Position numbers and translations under genes: made by a program. Shown one piece after another: positions 34,054-41,475 of a stretch of 41,475 bases of DNA; position 1 is the stretch's first letter; each line of letters opens with the position of its first letter. Location of the stretch: NCBI GenBank assembly GCA_017431825.1, contig JAFRKI010000008.1:1-41475 (forward strand), read 5' to 3'. The notes beneath the pieces are model-generated. The model was not told where the DNA came from. It ran no database searches and was given only the letters and a program-made list of their open reading frames with translations. Source of the DNA: Erysipelotrichaceae bacterium (GTDB taxonomy: Bacteria > Bacillota_I > Bacilli_A > Erysipelotrichales > Erysipelotrichaceae).

Positions 34054-34054
34054 A

Positions 34055-34080
34055 AAAGACCCCTGGAAACAGGGGTTTTT
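34055..34080. terminator. Bidirectional terminator
   Basis: AAAAAGACCCCTG-gaaa-CAGGGGTTTTT between convergent genes. Confidence 0.85.
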
Positions 34081-34101
34081 AAATGACTGACCGATAAGGG
34101 T

Positions 34102-34962
34102 TCATGACCTGTCGGCAAACAGTTCGTTTCCGATCGAAGCGAGTATGATAAGTGCGGCACCGACGATGCCGGCAATGCCTATCCTTTCATGCAGGATCAG
34201 GGAACCGATCAGCAGATTCAGCACCGGTTCAAGATAGCCGAGCACGGCGATGCTTTGAGCAGGCAGGACGTTTATCGATGAGAAGTAACAGATATAGGCA
34301 ACGCCGGTATGCAGGAATCCGAGCATCAGTACGATCAGTGCCGACGTCAGATCGAATGCTGTCGGGAAACCGGAATTGAGCAGCACATAAGGAAATACGA
34401 CCGCCGCCGAAAACAGCAGCTGGATCAGCGTCTTGTCCAGGGCCTCGATATCTTCCATCCTGCGGTTGCACAGTACCAGGATCACGAAACCGATGGCTGC
34501 CAGCAGACCGTAAACGACAGCATGCGTATCTGTTTCGGTATTGCCTTCAAATATCCCCAGAAGCAGCAGCATGCCCGTGAAGGCTGCGATGATGCAGAAG
34601 ACCTGCCTGATGTTGATATGTTCCTTATAGAAAAGCGAAGTGATCATGACAACGATCACCGGCGCGATGTAGTTGCATAAGGAAGACAGGGCTATGCCGT
34701 AGCGGTAGCCCGCAAAAAGAAAGACCCAGTTGAAACCCAAGGCTATGCCGGATACCGCCAGCCGCAGCAGGTTTCTTTTAATGGCCGCAGGATCTGTTTT
34801 CTCTTTCCGGAAACGGAGCACCAGAAAGATGAACAGCGAACCCAGAAGGCCTCTGCACAGCACTACGAATTCACTGGAATAATCGACGAAATGCAGAAAG
34901 AAGCCGATAGTTCCGTAAAGGCATAACGCAAACAGATATCTTAATACGACCCGGTTTTTCAT
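34102..34962 (-). CDS. EamA/DMT-superfamily transporter
   Basis: 286 residues, about ten membrane helices in two EamA repeats. It includes the repeat-1 end ALSSLCNYIAPVIVVMITSL with FYKEHI, and the repeat-2 end IAVLGYLEPVLNLLIGSLIL with HERIG. Members export or import amino acids, nucleosides or other metabolites; the substrate cannot be inferred. I start at ATG 34962 (MKNRVVLRYLFALCLY). A GTG at 34980 is also in frame, but a TATATT -10 box lies in between, so the mRNA appears almost leaderless. Confidence 0.88.
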   Translation of the reverse strand: MKNRVVLRYLFALCLYGTIGFFLHFVDYSSEFVVLCRGLLGSLFIFLVLRFRKEKTDPAAIKRNLLRLAVSGIALGFNWVFLFAGYRYGIALSSLCNYIAPVIVVMITSLFYKEHINIRQVFCIIAAFTGMLLLLGIFEGNTETDTHAVVYGLLAAIGFVILVLCNRRMEDIEALDKTLIQLLFSAAVVFPYVLLNSGFPTAFDLTSALIVLMLGFLHTGVAYICYFSSINVLPAQSIAVLGYLEPVLNLLIGSLILHERIGIAGIVGAALIILASIGNELFADRS

Positions 34963-34971
34963 CTTGTATAT

Positions 34972-35002
34972 AATATACACTTATGAACTTTAAGTATGTC
35001 AA
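34972..35002 (-). promoter_or_regulatory. Promoter of the EamA gene
   Basis: Minus strand TTGACA (35002-34997), 19 bases, TATATT (34977-34972). Predicted +1 about 3 bases before the ATG. Confidence 0.5.
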
Positions 35003-35047
35003 GTTCACTTTCCGCATACAGGAGAAAGTATCCCGAAAAAAATAATA

Positions 35048-35053
35048 TATAAT
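35048..35053 (+). promoter_or_regulatory. -10 box of the VanY operon
   Basis: TATAAT in a very A+T-rich stretch, 55 bases upstream of the vanY-like start. No convincing -35. Confidence 0.45.
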
Positions 35054-35107
35054 AAATATCGTTTAAGAACAGTGTCGTGAGTCCTTCAGACACGGGAGGA
35101 AAGAATA

Positions 35108-36100
35108 ATGAAAAGACCGATCGTCATGATCATAACGCTCCTGCTTCTGGTAACGATATGCGGCTGTGCCGTAAACAGGGCCGAAGAGGAAGGCATCGAC
35201 TATATGGTGCTGGTCAACAAGCTCAACAAGCTTCCGGAAGACTGGGAAAGCAAGCTTAAGACCGTGCATTTCACCAACTCCATAGGCGAAGACGTTGAAG
35301 TTGAAGAGAAGGCCTATGAAGCTTATCAGAAACTCAAGAAGGATCTGGAAGCGGAAGGCATCTATGTAGATCTTGACAGTGCCCGAAGAAGCATTGAAGC
35401 CCAGCAGCAGATCGTGGATGATTTCACCGCTGAATACGGTGCCGAATATACTGCCAAGGTCGTAGCGGTGCCGGGCTATTCCGAGCATCATACGGGACTG
35501 GCTCTGGATCTTTATCTCATCGTCGACGGCAAGGACATCATCTACAACGAAGATCTGGTGACCTATCCGGAGATCTGGGAAGCTATCCATGCGAAGCTGG
35601 CTCAGTACGGATTCATTCTCCGCTATCTGGAAGGCAAGGAACACATCACCGGCTATGCCTATGAACCTTGGCATATCCGCTATATAGACGACCCGGAAGC
35701 CGCAAAAGAGATCATGGACAAGGGAATGACGTTTGAAGGATATCTGGGAGCAGTCAATGAAACGGACGTAACGCTTGACTGCGGCAGCTCCGAACTCTAT
35801 ACCGAAGAAGAGATCGATGAAGTGATTACGCTCATCAAGTGCCGCTTTGCGTCCTGGAAAGACTGTGAACTGCACAGCATCACTTATGCCGGAGACGAGG
35901 CGAGCGCGGAAGGTCTTGAATACATCAACTCACTTGATGAAAACAGTCAGTATTCCAGGTGCATGGAACTCCTGATGGACTTCCATTCTCCAAAGGAGGA
36001 AAGCGGATCATTCGAGCCCGATTACGAATATGAAAACTATCAGTGGTATGTAGGCCTTAATGAAAAGGACGAATGGGATATCGTTTCCTGGGGTTATTAA
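35108..36100 (+). CDS. D-alanyl-D-alanine carboxypeptidase (VanY-like) lipoprotein
   Basis: 330-residue lipoprotein (lipobox TICGC). The M15B peptidase motifs are clear: PGYSEHHTGLALDL (zinc His and Asp) and AYEPWHIRYI (catalytic Glu plus zinc His). It should trim the terminal D-Ala of peptidoglycan stems. The last about 100 residues form an extra domain (EEIDEVITLIKCRFASWKDC through QWYVGLNEKDEWDIVSWGY), a fold often appended to small exported proteins. No vanA/vanX genes are present, so ordinary cell-wall maturation rather than glycopeptide resistance is likely. GGGAGG lies upstream of the ATG. Confidence 0.88.
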   Translation: MKRPIVMIITLLLLVTICGCAVNRAEEEGIDYMVLVNKLNKLPEDWESKLKTVHFTNSIGEDVEVEEKAYEAYQKLKKDLEAEGIYVDLDSARRSIEAQQQIVDDFTAEYGAEYTAKVVAVPGYSEHHTGLALDLYLIVDGKDIIYNEDLVTYPEIWEAIHAKLAQYGFILRYLEGKEHITGYAYEPWHIRYIDDPEAAKEIMDKGMTFEGYLGAVNETDVTLDCGSSELYTEEEIDEVITLIKCRFASWKDCELHSITYAGDEASAEGLEYINSLDENSQYSRCMELLMDFHSPKEESGSFEPDYEYENYQWYVGLNEKDEWDIVSWGY

Positions 36101-36118
36101 TATAAAAGGAGAACGCAT

Positions 36119-36817
36119 ATGAATCTTTTCTATCAGTTTCAGCACAACCTGCTGCCAAGATGGACCTATACCACACCGCAGTTCATCAACGATATGATGA
36201 ATACCGGCGTAGGAACGACTCTGTATAAGGCAGCCAAAAACTTCTATGAGAAGAACAATACCGAGCTTCCGTACAAGGAAGAGGAATTCAAAGGATACAC
36301 CGCCCGTATCGATGATGATACTTTCCTGGTCGTCATGAGATTCCCAAAACCTGAAGAGACACCGCTGTGTTTTGCGTCTTTCATCTTTGCAGATATAAAG
36401 ACCAATGAGAAAGCCTACTATACCGTTGAAAAAGGAAAGGATCCTTTTGACGGAAGAGACATGCAGTTTTTGTGCACATGGGACAAGAACGCCAGTCACC
36501 GGAACTACGGTTCGGTCTGTCCGGACGAACACCCGCTCAACGACATCTTCCTGACACGTTATTTCTATGCACGGTTCAGAGGTCTCAAAGATGTCAGGAC
36601 GCCGGAAGAGCCTGTCGAAGGCAATGAGAATACCAGGATCTACAAGTGTCCTGTCTGCGGTCATGAGATAATCTATGATCATTTAAATATAAATGAAGGC
36701 GATTCCTTCCTGCTTATATGTGAGCGCTGTGCGGTCATCTATAAGCTGAAATACCAGAACGGCGAATACCTGATGGAAAACAACGTCAATAAGGAGCCCG
36801 CAAAAGCGGAAAGCTGA
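36119..36817 (+). CDS. Hypothetical protein with C-terminal zinc ribbon
   Basis: 232 residues, unrecognised. The N-terminal part reads NLFYQFQHNLLPRWTYTTPQ. The C-terminal about 50 residues hold CPVCGHEI and CERCAV, a probable four-Cys zinc ribbon. No signal peptide, so cytosolic. AAAGGAG precedes the ATG, 18 bases after the VanY-like gene; a further unknown gene follows after 11 bases. Confidence 0.7.
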   Translation: MNLFYQFQHNLLPRWTYTTPQFINDMMNTGVGTTLYKAAKNFYEKNNTELPYKEEEFKGYTARIDDDTFLVVMRFPKPEETPLCFASFIFADIKTNEKAYYTVEKGKDPFDGRDMQFLCTWDKNASHRNYGSVCPDEHPLNDIFLTRYFYARFRGLKDVRTPEEPVEGNENTRIYKCPVCGHEIIYDHLNINEGDSFLLICERCAVIYKLKYQNGEYLMENNVNKEPAKAES

Positions 36818-36828
36818 AAAGGAGAGGC

Positions 36829-37482
36829 ATGCACATAGTTGATCAGTACAATGTTTACTATGATGAAGAGCTGATCGGATACTACAGCGTTTTCAGCGAT
36901 GGTACGGTAAGCTACTATAATGCCTGGGGCTCTCCGTGGAACATTGAAAAGGAACTAAAGGAAATGGGCCTCGATAAGGATATCGAAAAAGGCAAACCCC
37001 TGAAGGTCTTTACGGATATGATTAAAGACGGGTATCGTGTTCCGGGGAGAAGACGGAGGATATATGAAAAGGGTCCTTTGAAGCTTGACCGGAAACCGAG
37101 AGAAACCGATGTCCGTTATAACGTCTACAGGCGCAATGCCGAAAAAGGAGATGCGGACTATTCCGATCTTCCGCATGACGCACCGCACTATGAAGGTGAG
37201 AAAACTCCGGAAGGAATGCGTGAATGGGCTTCCTGGTATGCCTTCAACAAGATGGATGACGGAACCTATGAAGCGGAGCTTGACGAAGCCTGGTGGTGGG
37301 GCGGTGGTCACAATGACGGAGGTACCATCCATACCGCGATACCGGAAGAATGGTTCGAACTTCCCTATGAGGAATTCCTGGAAAACGTGGTGACTCTGGC
37401 TTCCGCATCCCATTACGGATTCACGGCAGAGATGCTTATGAAGAAAGAAGGACTCAAGGAGTTCTTCGGTTTTGAAGGATGA
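36829..37482 (+). CDS. Hypothetical protein, tryptophan-rich motif
   Basis: 217 residues, unrecognised, cytosolic. It carries DEAWWWGGGHNDGGTIHTAI and a duplicated aromatic strand near the N-terminus (YNVYYDEELIGYYSVFSDGT). AAAGGAGAG precedes the ATG. It continues the same-strand operon of vanY-like, zinc-ribbon and aldo/keto reductase genes. Confidence 0.65.
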   Translation: MHIVDQYNVYYDEELIGYYSVFSDGTVSYYNAWGSPWNIEKELKEMGLDKDIEKGKPLKVFTDMIKDGYRVPGRRRRIYEKGPLKLDRKPRETDVRYNVYRRNAEKGDADYSDLPHDAPHYEGEKTPEGMREWASWYAFNKMDDGTYEAELDEAWWWGGGHNDGGTIHTAIPEEWFELPYEEFLENVVTLASASHYGFTAEMLMKKEGLKEFFGFEG

Positions 37483-37513
37483 ACATCATCAGAATTCTAA
37501 ACAGGAGATAACG

Positions 37514-38506
37514 ATGTATACGGCAGATGCAAAGAGATATGAAAGAATGAAGTATAAACGCTGCGGAAACAGCGGACTGTTGCTTCCGGCTGTTTCGCTG
37601 GGCTTGTGGCATAATTTCGGTGACACCGGCGATTATGACAACATGGTCAGGATGTGTACCGTTGCCTTTGACAACGGCATAACACACTTCGATCTTGCGA
37701 ACAACTACGGTCCTGAAGCCGGCAGTGCCGAACGCAATTTCGGCAGGATACTGAAGGAACATCTGAAGCCCTACCGTGACGAGCTGATCATATCAACCAA
37801 AGCCGGCTATGAAATGTGGGACGGCCCTTACGGAAACTGGGGAAGCAGAAAGTATCTTCTCGCCAGCCTCGATCAGTCGCTGATGAGGATGGGTCTGGAT
37901 TACGTGGATATCTTCTATCATCACCGCATGGATCCGGATACTCCTTTGGAAGAGACGATGGGTGCTCTTGAACAGGCTGTCAGAAGCGGCAAGGCCCTGT
38001 ATGCGGGACTCTCGAACTATGACGGCAAGACTCTTGAAAAGGCGACGGCTATCCTTGAGGAAAGACACGTGCCTTTCATCATCAACCAGAACCGCTACAA
38101 CATACTCGACCGGACCATCGAAGAAAACGGACTGAAGGAAACTGCTCACAGACTTAAGAAAGGCATCATCTGTTTTTCGCCTCTTGCGCAGGGATTATTA
38201 AGTGACCGCTATCTCAACGGCATACCTGAAGACAGCAGGATCAGGACCGACGGAAGATTCCTGAAGGAAGAACAGCTGAGTTCCGAAAAGCTGGAAATGA
38301 TAAGAAGACTAAACGCCATTGCTGGAAAGCGCGGACAGTCACTGGCTGAGACGGCGCTGGCGTGGCTGCTTCACGATGAAGATATTACTTCGGTCTTAAT
38401 CGGCGCATCGAAGCCTTCGCAGATCATCGAAGACCTGAAGGCTTTTGAGAATACGGACTTCACTCCGGAAGAGCTTCAGGAGATAGATTCCTGTATCGTT
38501 TATTGA
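37514..38506 (+). CDS. Aldo/keto reductase (L-glyceraldehyde-3-phosphate reductase type)
   Basis: 330-residue NADPH-dependent reductase. The catalytic tetrad is present: Asp and Tyr in FDLANNYGPEAGSAERNFG, Lys in ISTKAGYEMW and His in DIFYHHRMD. The PYGNWGSRKYLLASLDQSL stretch and C-terminal LIGASKPSQI match the YghZ/Gpr group of AKR14-like enzymes, which reduce L-glyceraldehyde 3-phosphate and methylglyoxal. I place the start at the ATG at 37514, behind AGGAGA. Confidence 0.9.
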   Translation: MYTADAKRYERMKYKRCGNSGLLLPAVSLGLWHNFGDTGDYDNMVRMCTVAFDNGITHFDLANNYGPEAGSAERNFGRILKEHLKPYRDELIISTKAGYEMWDGPYGNWGSRKYLLASLDQSLMRMGLDYVDIFYHHRMDPDTPLEETMGALEQAVRSGKALYAGLSNYDGKTLEKATAILEERHVPFIINQNRYNILDRTIEENGLKETAHRLKKGIICFSPLAQGLLSDRYLNGIPEDSRIRTDGRFLKEEQLSSEKLEMIRRLNAIAGKRGQSLAETALAWLLHDEDITSVLIGASKPSQIIEDLKAFENTDFTPEELQEIDSCIVY

Positions 38507-38524
38507 TATCTGAGGGTTTTGAGA

Positions 38525-38854
38525 ATGCTGCTGAATATAATTTCGATCATCATAAACTTCATATATTACGTAGTCCTGAACGCAAAGCTTTATACGGACA
38601 GGGCCGTATTGCCGGACGGGGAAATGCATCACTGGCAGCGCAGCCCGATCGACAGGCTTTATGCGGCTGATATGCCGGTACTGCTGTACCTGCAGCTGGC
38701 TTTCATCGTCATCAGCATCGTTTCCGCTTTACTGCTTCTGTTCAGCGTTAAAAACAGCACGATAAAAACCGTCAGTCTGATCAGCACCGCTGCTTCGACG
38801 GTCATGTTCATAATCATCATGATCTTCAGTGCCGGTATCCATGTGCATTACTGA
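38525..38854 (+). CDS. Small membrane protein
   Basis: 109 residues with three membrane segments: LLNIISIIINFIYYVVL, VLLYLQLAFIVISIVSALLL and STAASTVMFIIIMIFSAGI. Not recognised. GAGGG is 8 bases before the ATG. Last gene of the VanY operon, ended by a strong terminator. Confidence 0.6.
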   Translation: MLLNIISIIINFIYYVVLNAKLYTDRAVLPDGEMHHWQRSPIDRLYAADMPVLLYLQLAFIVISIVSALLLLFSVKNSTIKTVSLISTAASTVMFIIIMIFSAGIHVHY

Positions 38855-38877
38855 TGACGTATTACCAAAGACATATT

Positions 38878-38904
38878 AAAAACAGCAGGTCCTGCTGTTT
38901 TTTT
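38878..38904. terminator. Bidirectional terminator overlapping a stop codon
   Basis: AAAAACAGCAGG/CCTGCTGTTTTT almost without loop. Its T-run reaches the stop codon of the convergent beta-CASP gene. Confidence 0.85.
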
Positions 38905-40537
38905 AATCCCATCTTGATACGAGCTTGCTGACTTCCTTGAGGAACTTCTTCAGCTCATTGTTACGGGCATTCTTTCTTTTTTCGATCAGACGGATGAGCT
39001 TCTGGCCCTTCTCCATCAGTTCGTTGTAGTACTTGTTCTGAGAGTAGACGTCCTGTTCCCTGTCCTGGTCCTGTCTGATCTTCTCTTTCTTTTGCTGCTC
39101 ATTGAGGACTCTTTCCGGTTCATCCGTTTCCAGGTACTGGTGATAAGCCAGATCATAGACATATCCTGAATAAGGTGCGGAAGCTTCATATCCGTATGTT
39201 TCATTCAGGAGTTTTGCATACTTGCCGCAGACTTCATCGTCACCGTGAACGACGAAGACCTGTTTAGGCTTATCCGGATTGTCGGTAAGCCAGTGGATAA
39301 GTCCTTCCTGATCCGCGTGGGCACTGACGTCCTGCAGCTGTACGATCTCGGCAGCTACGTGGATGTCTTCCTGGAAGATCCTGACGTCCTTTTCACCGTC
39401 GGCAAGTCTTCTTCCCAGTGTTCCTTCGGCCTGGAATCCGGCTAAGGCTACCGTGCATTCCGGTCTCCACAGATTGTGTTTCAAGTGGTGCTTGATACGT
39501 CCGCTTTCACACATTCCCGATGCAGAGATAATGACGGATGGTCTGGTAGACTCGTTAAGGAGTTTGGATTCTTCCACGCTTACCACTGCCTTCAGATTAG
39601 GGAAGACCAGCGGATGATCGCCTTCATTGATGATCCTGGCGGCTTCATCATCGTAATAGCCGAAGACGTTCTTCTTGAATATCGATGTGGCTTCTTCAGC
39701 CATCGGGCTGTCCACATAAACGTCAAAGTCCTGATAAGAAACCATCTTCTTTTCGATGATCTCTCTGATGAAATACAGTATCTCCTGGGTCCTGCCTACC
39801 GCAAAGGCCGGAATGATGACGTTGCCTCCTCTTTCGAATGTCCGGTTCATGATATCCGCAAGCTGGGTGAGCGGATCGCTGACTTTATTGTGCAGGCGGT
39901 CACCATAGGTGCTTTCCGTTATTACATAGTCGGTAGTCTCTCTTGGGCTTGGATCGTTGACGATAGGCATGCCGGTATTTCCCAGGTCTCCGGTAAAGGA
40001 GAGCGTCCTGGTCTTTCCGTCTTCATCCATATCCAGATAGATGATGGCGCTGCCAAGAATATGTCCGCCGTCCTCATACCGGGCATTTACGCCTTCCACC
40101 GGCATGAAGGTCTGTCCGTAATCGACGGACTGGAAATGAAGCAGAGCTTCTTCCGCATCATCGAGAGTATATAAAGGCTTAACCTGTTTCTTGCCGCTGC
40201 GTTTGGCTTTGCGGCCGGTCCATTCGGCTTCATCTTCCTGGATGTGGGCTGAGTCCTTCAGCATGACTTCACACAGCTGCCTGGTAGCTTCCGTGCACCA
40301 GATCCTGCCGTCAAAACCTTCCTTGACCAGTTTCGGCAGCAGTCCCGAATGGTCGATATGGGCATGGGAAAGCAGGACCGCATCGATCTGTGAAGGAGGG
40401 ACCGGCAGGTCCTCATTGACATAGATGTCCCTTCCCTGTTCCATGCCGCAGTCCAGCATGATATGCTTTCCGTTTACTTCGATGACGTGACAGCTTCCCG
40501 TTACTTCATGGTCGGCACCGATAAAATAAAGTTTCAT
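38903..40537 (-). CDS. Beta-CASP MBL-fold ribonuclease-like protein
   Basis: 544 residues. The MBL motif is LLSHAHIDHSGLLP, and the beta-CASP motifs are VITESTYGDR (A), ISASGMCESGRIKHHLKH (B) and FVVHGDDEVCGKY (C). This is the CPSF/YSH1-like group of RNA processing nucleases in bacteria; an RNA 3' or internal nuclease role is likely but unproved for this group. The C-terminal 60 residues form a highly charged coiled region (QQKKEKIRQDQDREQDVY). GAAAGGCG precedes the ATG. It diverges from the MBG surface protein gene. Confidence 0.88.
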   Translation of the reverse strand: MKLYFIGADHEVTGSCHVIEVNGKHIMLDCGMEQGRDIYVNEDLPVPPSQIDAVLLSHAHIDHSGLLPKLVKEGFDGRIWCTEATRQLCEVMLKDSAHIQEDEAEWTGRKAKRSGKKQVKPLYTLDDAEEALLHFQSVDYGQTFMPVEGVNARYEDGGHILGSAIIYLDMDEDGKTRTLSFTGDLGNTGMPIVNDPSPRETTDYVITESTYGDRLHNKVSDPLTQLADIMNRTFERGGNVIIPAFAVGRTQEILYFIREIIEKKMVSYQDFDVYVDSPMAEEATSIFKKNVFGYYDDEAARIINEGDHPLVFPNLKAVVSVEESKLLNESTRPSVIISASGMCESGRIKHHLKHNLWRPECTVALAGFQAEGTLGRRLADGEKDVRIFQEDIHVAAEIVQLQDVSAHADQEGLIHWLTDNPDKPKQVFVVHGDDEVCGKYAKLLNETYGYEASAPYSGYVYDLAYHQYLETDEPERVLNEQQKKEKIRQDQDREQDVYSQNKYYNELMEKGQKLIRLIEKRKNARNNELKKFLKEVSKLVSRWD

Positions 40538-40605
40538 ATGATCGCCTTTCGTAAATATATCTTTACTTTCTAATTATATAAAATGAGAGCACTCAATTCG
40601 ATATT

Positions 40606-40629
40606 TCTATTTATAATAGAATAAATAGA
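40606..40629. promoter_or_regulatory. Palindrome over the -10 box of the surface protein gene
   Basis: TCTATTTAT (40606-40614) and ATAAATAGA (40621-40629) form a perfect 9-bp inverted repeat. It covers TATAAT at 40612-40617 and is a possible operator, although A+T-rich sequence raises the chance level. Confidence 0.4.
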
Positions 40630-40635
40630 GTTTAT

Positions 40636-41475
40636 ATGAGAGAGATCGACGACAGATATCCGGAATATGCGGAACCCTATGAACCGGTAAAGAAGGCCAA
40701 GCACTATAAAGGCCTGAGCTGGAAGATTTTAAGTTTCCCGTTTTTTACGGTAGCAGCGGTTTTCGTATCCTCGTTATTCGTTCTGAACGCGCCGCCGTCA
40801 TCTCCGAAGAAAGTTCCGGTAAAGCCTGAAGAACCGGAAGGCGTAATCGTTACGATAAGCGCCGCAAATTACGAAGAAGAATACAGCGGCGAAGAATACG
40901 TCATCACCCCGGAATACAGCTATGTTGCCTTAGCAGGCAGCAAGGACGTCAGCAGCGACGTATCCGTCGCACTTACGGAAGATCTCAGCATCGCAGCGAC
41001 GGAAGTCGGTACCTATCCTTTCGGACTGAGTGCATCTTCCTTCATTGTCTCTTCGGATAAATATGAGGATATCAGAGTAACGGTAAATGACGGATATCTT
41101 AAGATAAATCCGGTAAACATCACCGTCACCATAACCGGCAATAAGCTGGTCAAGGAATATGACCGCAAAGCCCACACCGTTACGGGTTATAAGGTAACGA
41201 TAAGCGATGAGCGTTACACGGAAGAAGACATGACTTTCTTAGGCAGCGACACGCTGACAAGGACCGACGTCGGCAAGGAATACATGGGTCTTTCCTCTGC
41301 CTCTTTCATCAACAACAATACCAACTACGATGTCACCTTTGACGTGACTGACGGCTACATAGAAATAGAGAAAGCCGAAGTGACCGTTAAGATCACCGGT
41401 AACAGCAGCACCGTCGACTACAACGGGTCAGCTCACAGCGTAAGCGGCTACAGCGTCGAGATCGATAACGGAAAC
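40636..41475 (+). CDS. MBG-domain surface protein, membrane-anchored, truncated by the window edge
   Basis: At least 280 residues, open at the right end. A short cytosolic start (MREIDDRYPEYAEPYEPVKK) leads to one membrane segment (PFFTVAAVFVSSLFVLNAP), then at least three tandem repeats of about 85 residues of the MBG type, as in KINPVNITVTITGNKLVKEY, AEVTVKITGNSSTVDYNGSA and SASSFINNNTNYDVTF. Such repeats are stalk-like modules of large adhesins. No clear ribosome-binding site before the ATG at 40636; TATAAT lies about 20 bases upstream, so the leader is very short. Confidence 0.8.
   Translation, partial: MREIDDRYPEYAEPYEPVKKAKHYKGLSWKILSFPFFTVAAVFVSSLFVLNAPPSSPKKVPVKPEEPEGVIVTISAANYEEEYSGEEYVITPEYSYVALAGSKDVSSDVSVALTEDLSIAATEVGTYPFGLSASSFIVSSDKYEDIRVTVNDGYLKINPVNITVTITGNKLVKEYDRKAHTVTGYKVTISDERYTEEDMTFLGSDTLTRTDVGKEYMGLSSASFINNNTNYDVTFDVTDGYIEIEKAEVTVKITGNSSTVDYNGSAHSVSGYSVEIDNGN

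Noticed and set aside
35108..36100. Glycopeptide-resistance locus based on the VanY-like gene
   Set aside because: No vanH/A/X or van regulatory genes are present, and VanZ-like and VanY-like proteins are common in sensitive Bacillota and lie 19 kb apart here.
1..41475. CRISPR arrays, tRNA or rRNA genes, insertion sequences
   Set aside because: No regularly spaced repeats, cloverleaf-like or rRNA-like sequence, and no transposase gene seen; the only mobile-element genes are those of the left-end element.

Overview
The window reads as the chromosome of an anaerobic, probably gut-associated Bacillota (a clostridial or erysipelotrichial lineage; the sequence does not let me choose). The signs are strong AGGAGG ribosome-binding sites, many short lipoprotein signal peptides, a fused AmmeMemoRadiSam gene, a ParB-like/Bmp fusion, a clostripain-type protease and an MBG-repeat surface protein. 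No rRNA, tRNA or CRISPR array is visible.

Bases 1 to about 3,600 are one end of an integrative mobilizable or conjugative element, visibly richer in G+C than the rest. It holds a MobA/MobL relaxase cut by the window edge, a palindrome-rich leader that probably contains oriT, a small excisionase-like gene, a divergent XRE repressor with facing promoters and repeated TGCAACC operators, and a tyrosine integrase. Composition drops shortly after the integrase, so the attachment junction probably lies between about 3,550 and 3,640.

Bases 3,650-6,497 are a run of small-molecule enzymes (nucleoside phosphorylase, Nudix hydrolase, histidine phosphatase, double GNAT). Bases 6,610-9,556 hold a PP2C phosphatase followed by small cytosolic proteins (unknown, C_GCAxxG_C_C redox family, RibD-type reductase, unknown).

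Bases 9,641-25,026 are dominated by exported and membrane proteins: an M6-like lipoprotein protease; a hybrid histidine kinase translationally coupled to an orphan solute-binding lipoprotein; a VanZ-like membrane protein followed by three mosaic exported proteins that share shuffled domains; a membrane protein with a membrane-anchored XRE regulator; a GNAT gene behind a strongly structured leader RNA; a membrane-tethered clostripain-like protease; and a small operon ending in a cyclohexadienyl-dehydratase-like protein.

Bases 25,135-31,578 are metabolic or regulatory: amidohydrolase, MBL hydrolase, a cytosolic ParB-like/Bmp fusion, and the AmmeMemoRadiSam pair. The remainder has a zinc-ribbon Nudix hydrolase, a repeat lipoprotein, an EamA transporter, a VanY carboxypeptidase operon that includes two unknown genes and an aldo/keto reductase, a beta-CASP RNase-like protein, and the start of a large MBG-domain surface protein.

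A recurring layout is an intrinsic terminator whose U-tract runs straight into a TATAAT box for the next gene (near 6,541, 18,572, 20,970 and 25,053). No gene-free stretch exceeds 300 bases; the longest is 20,109-20,394, which carries the structured leader.
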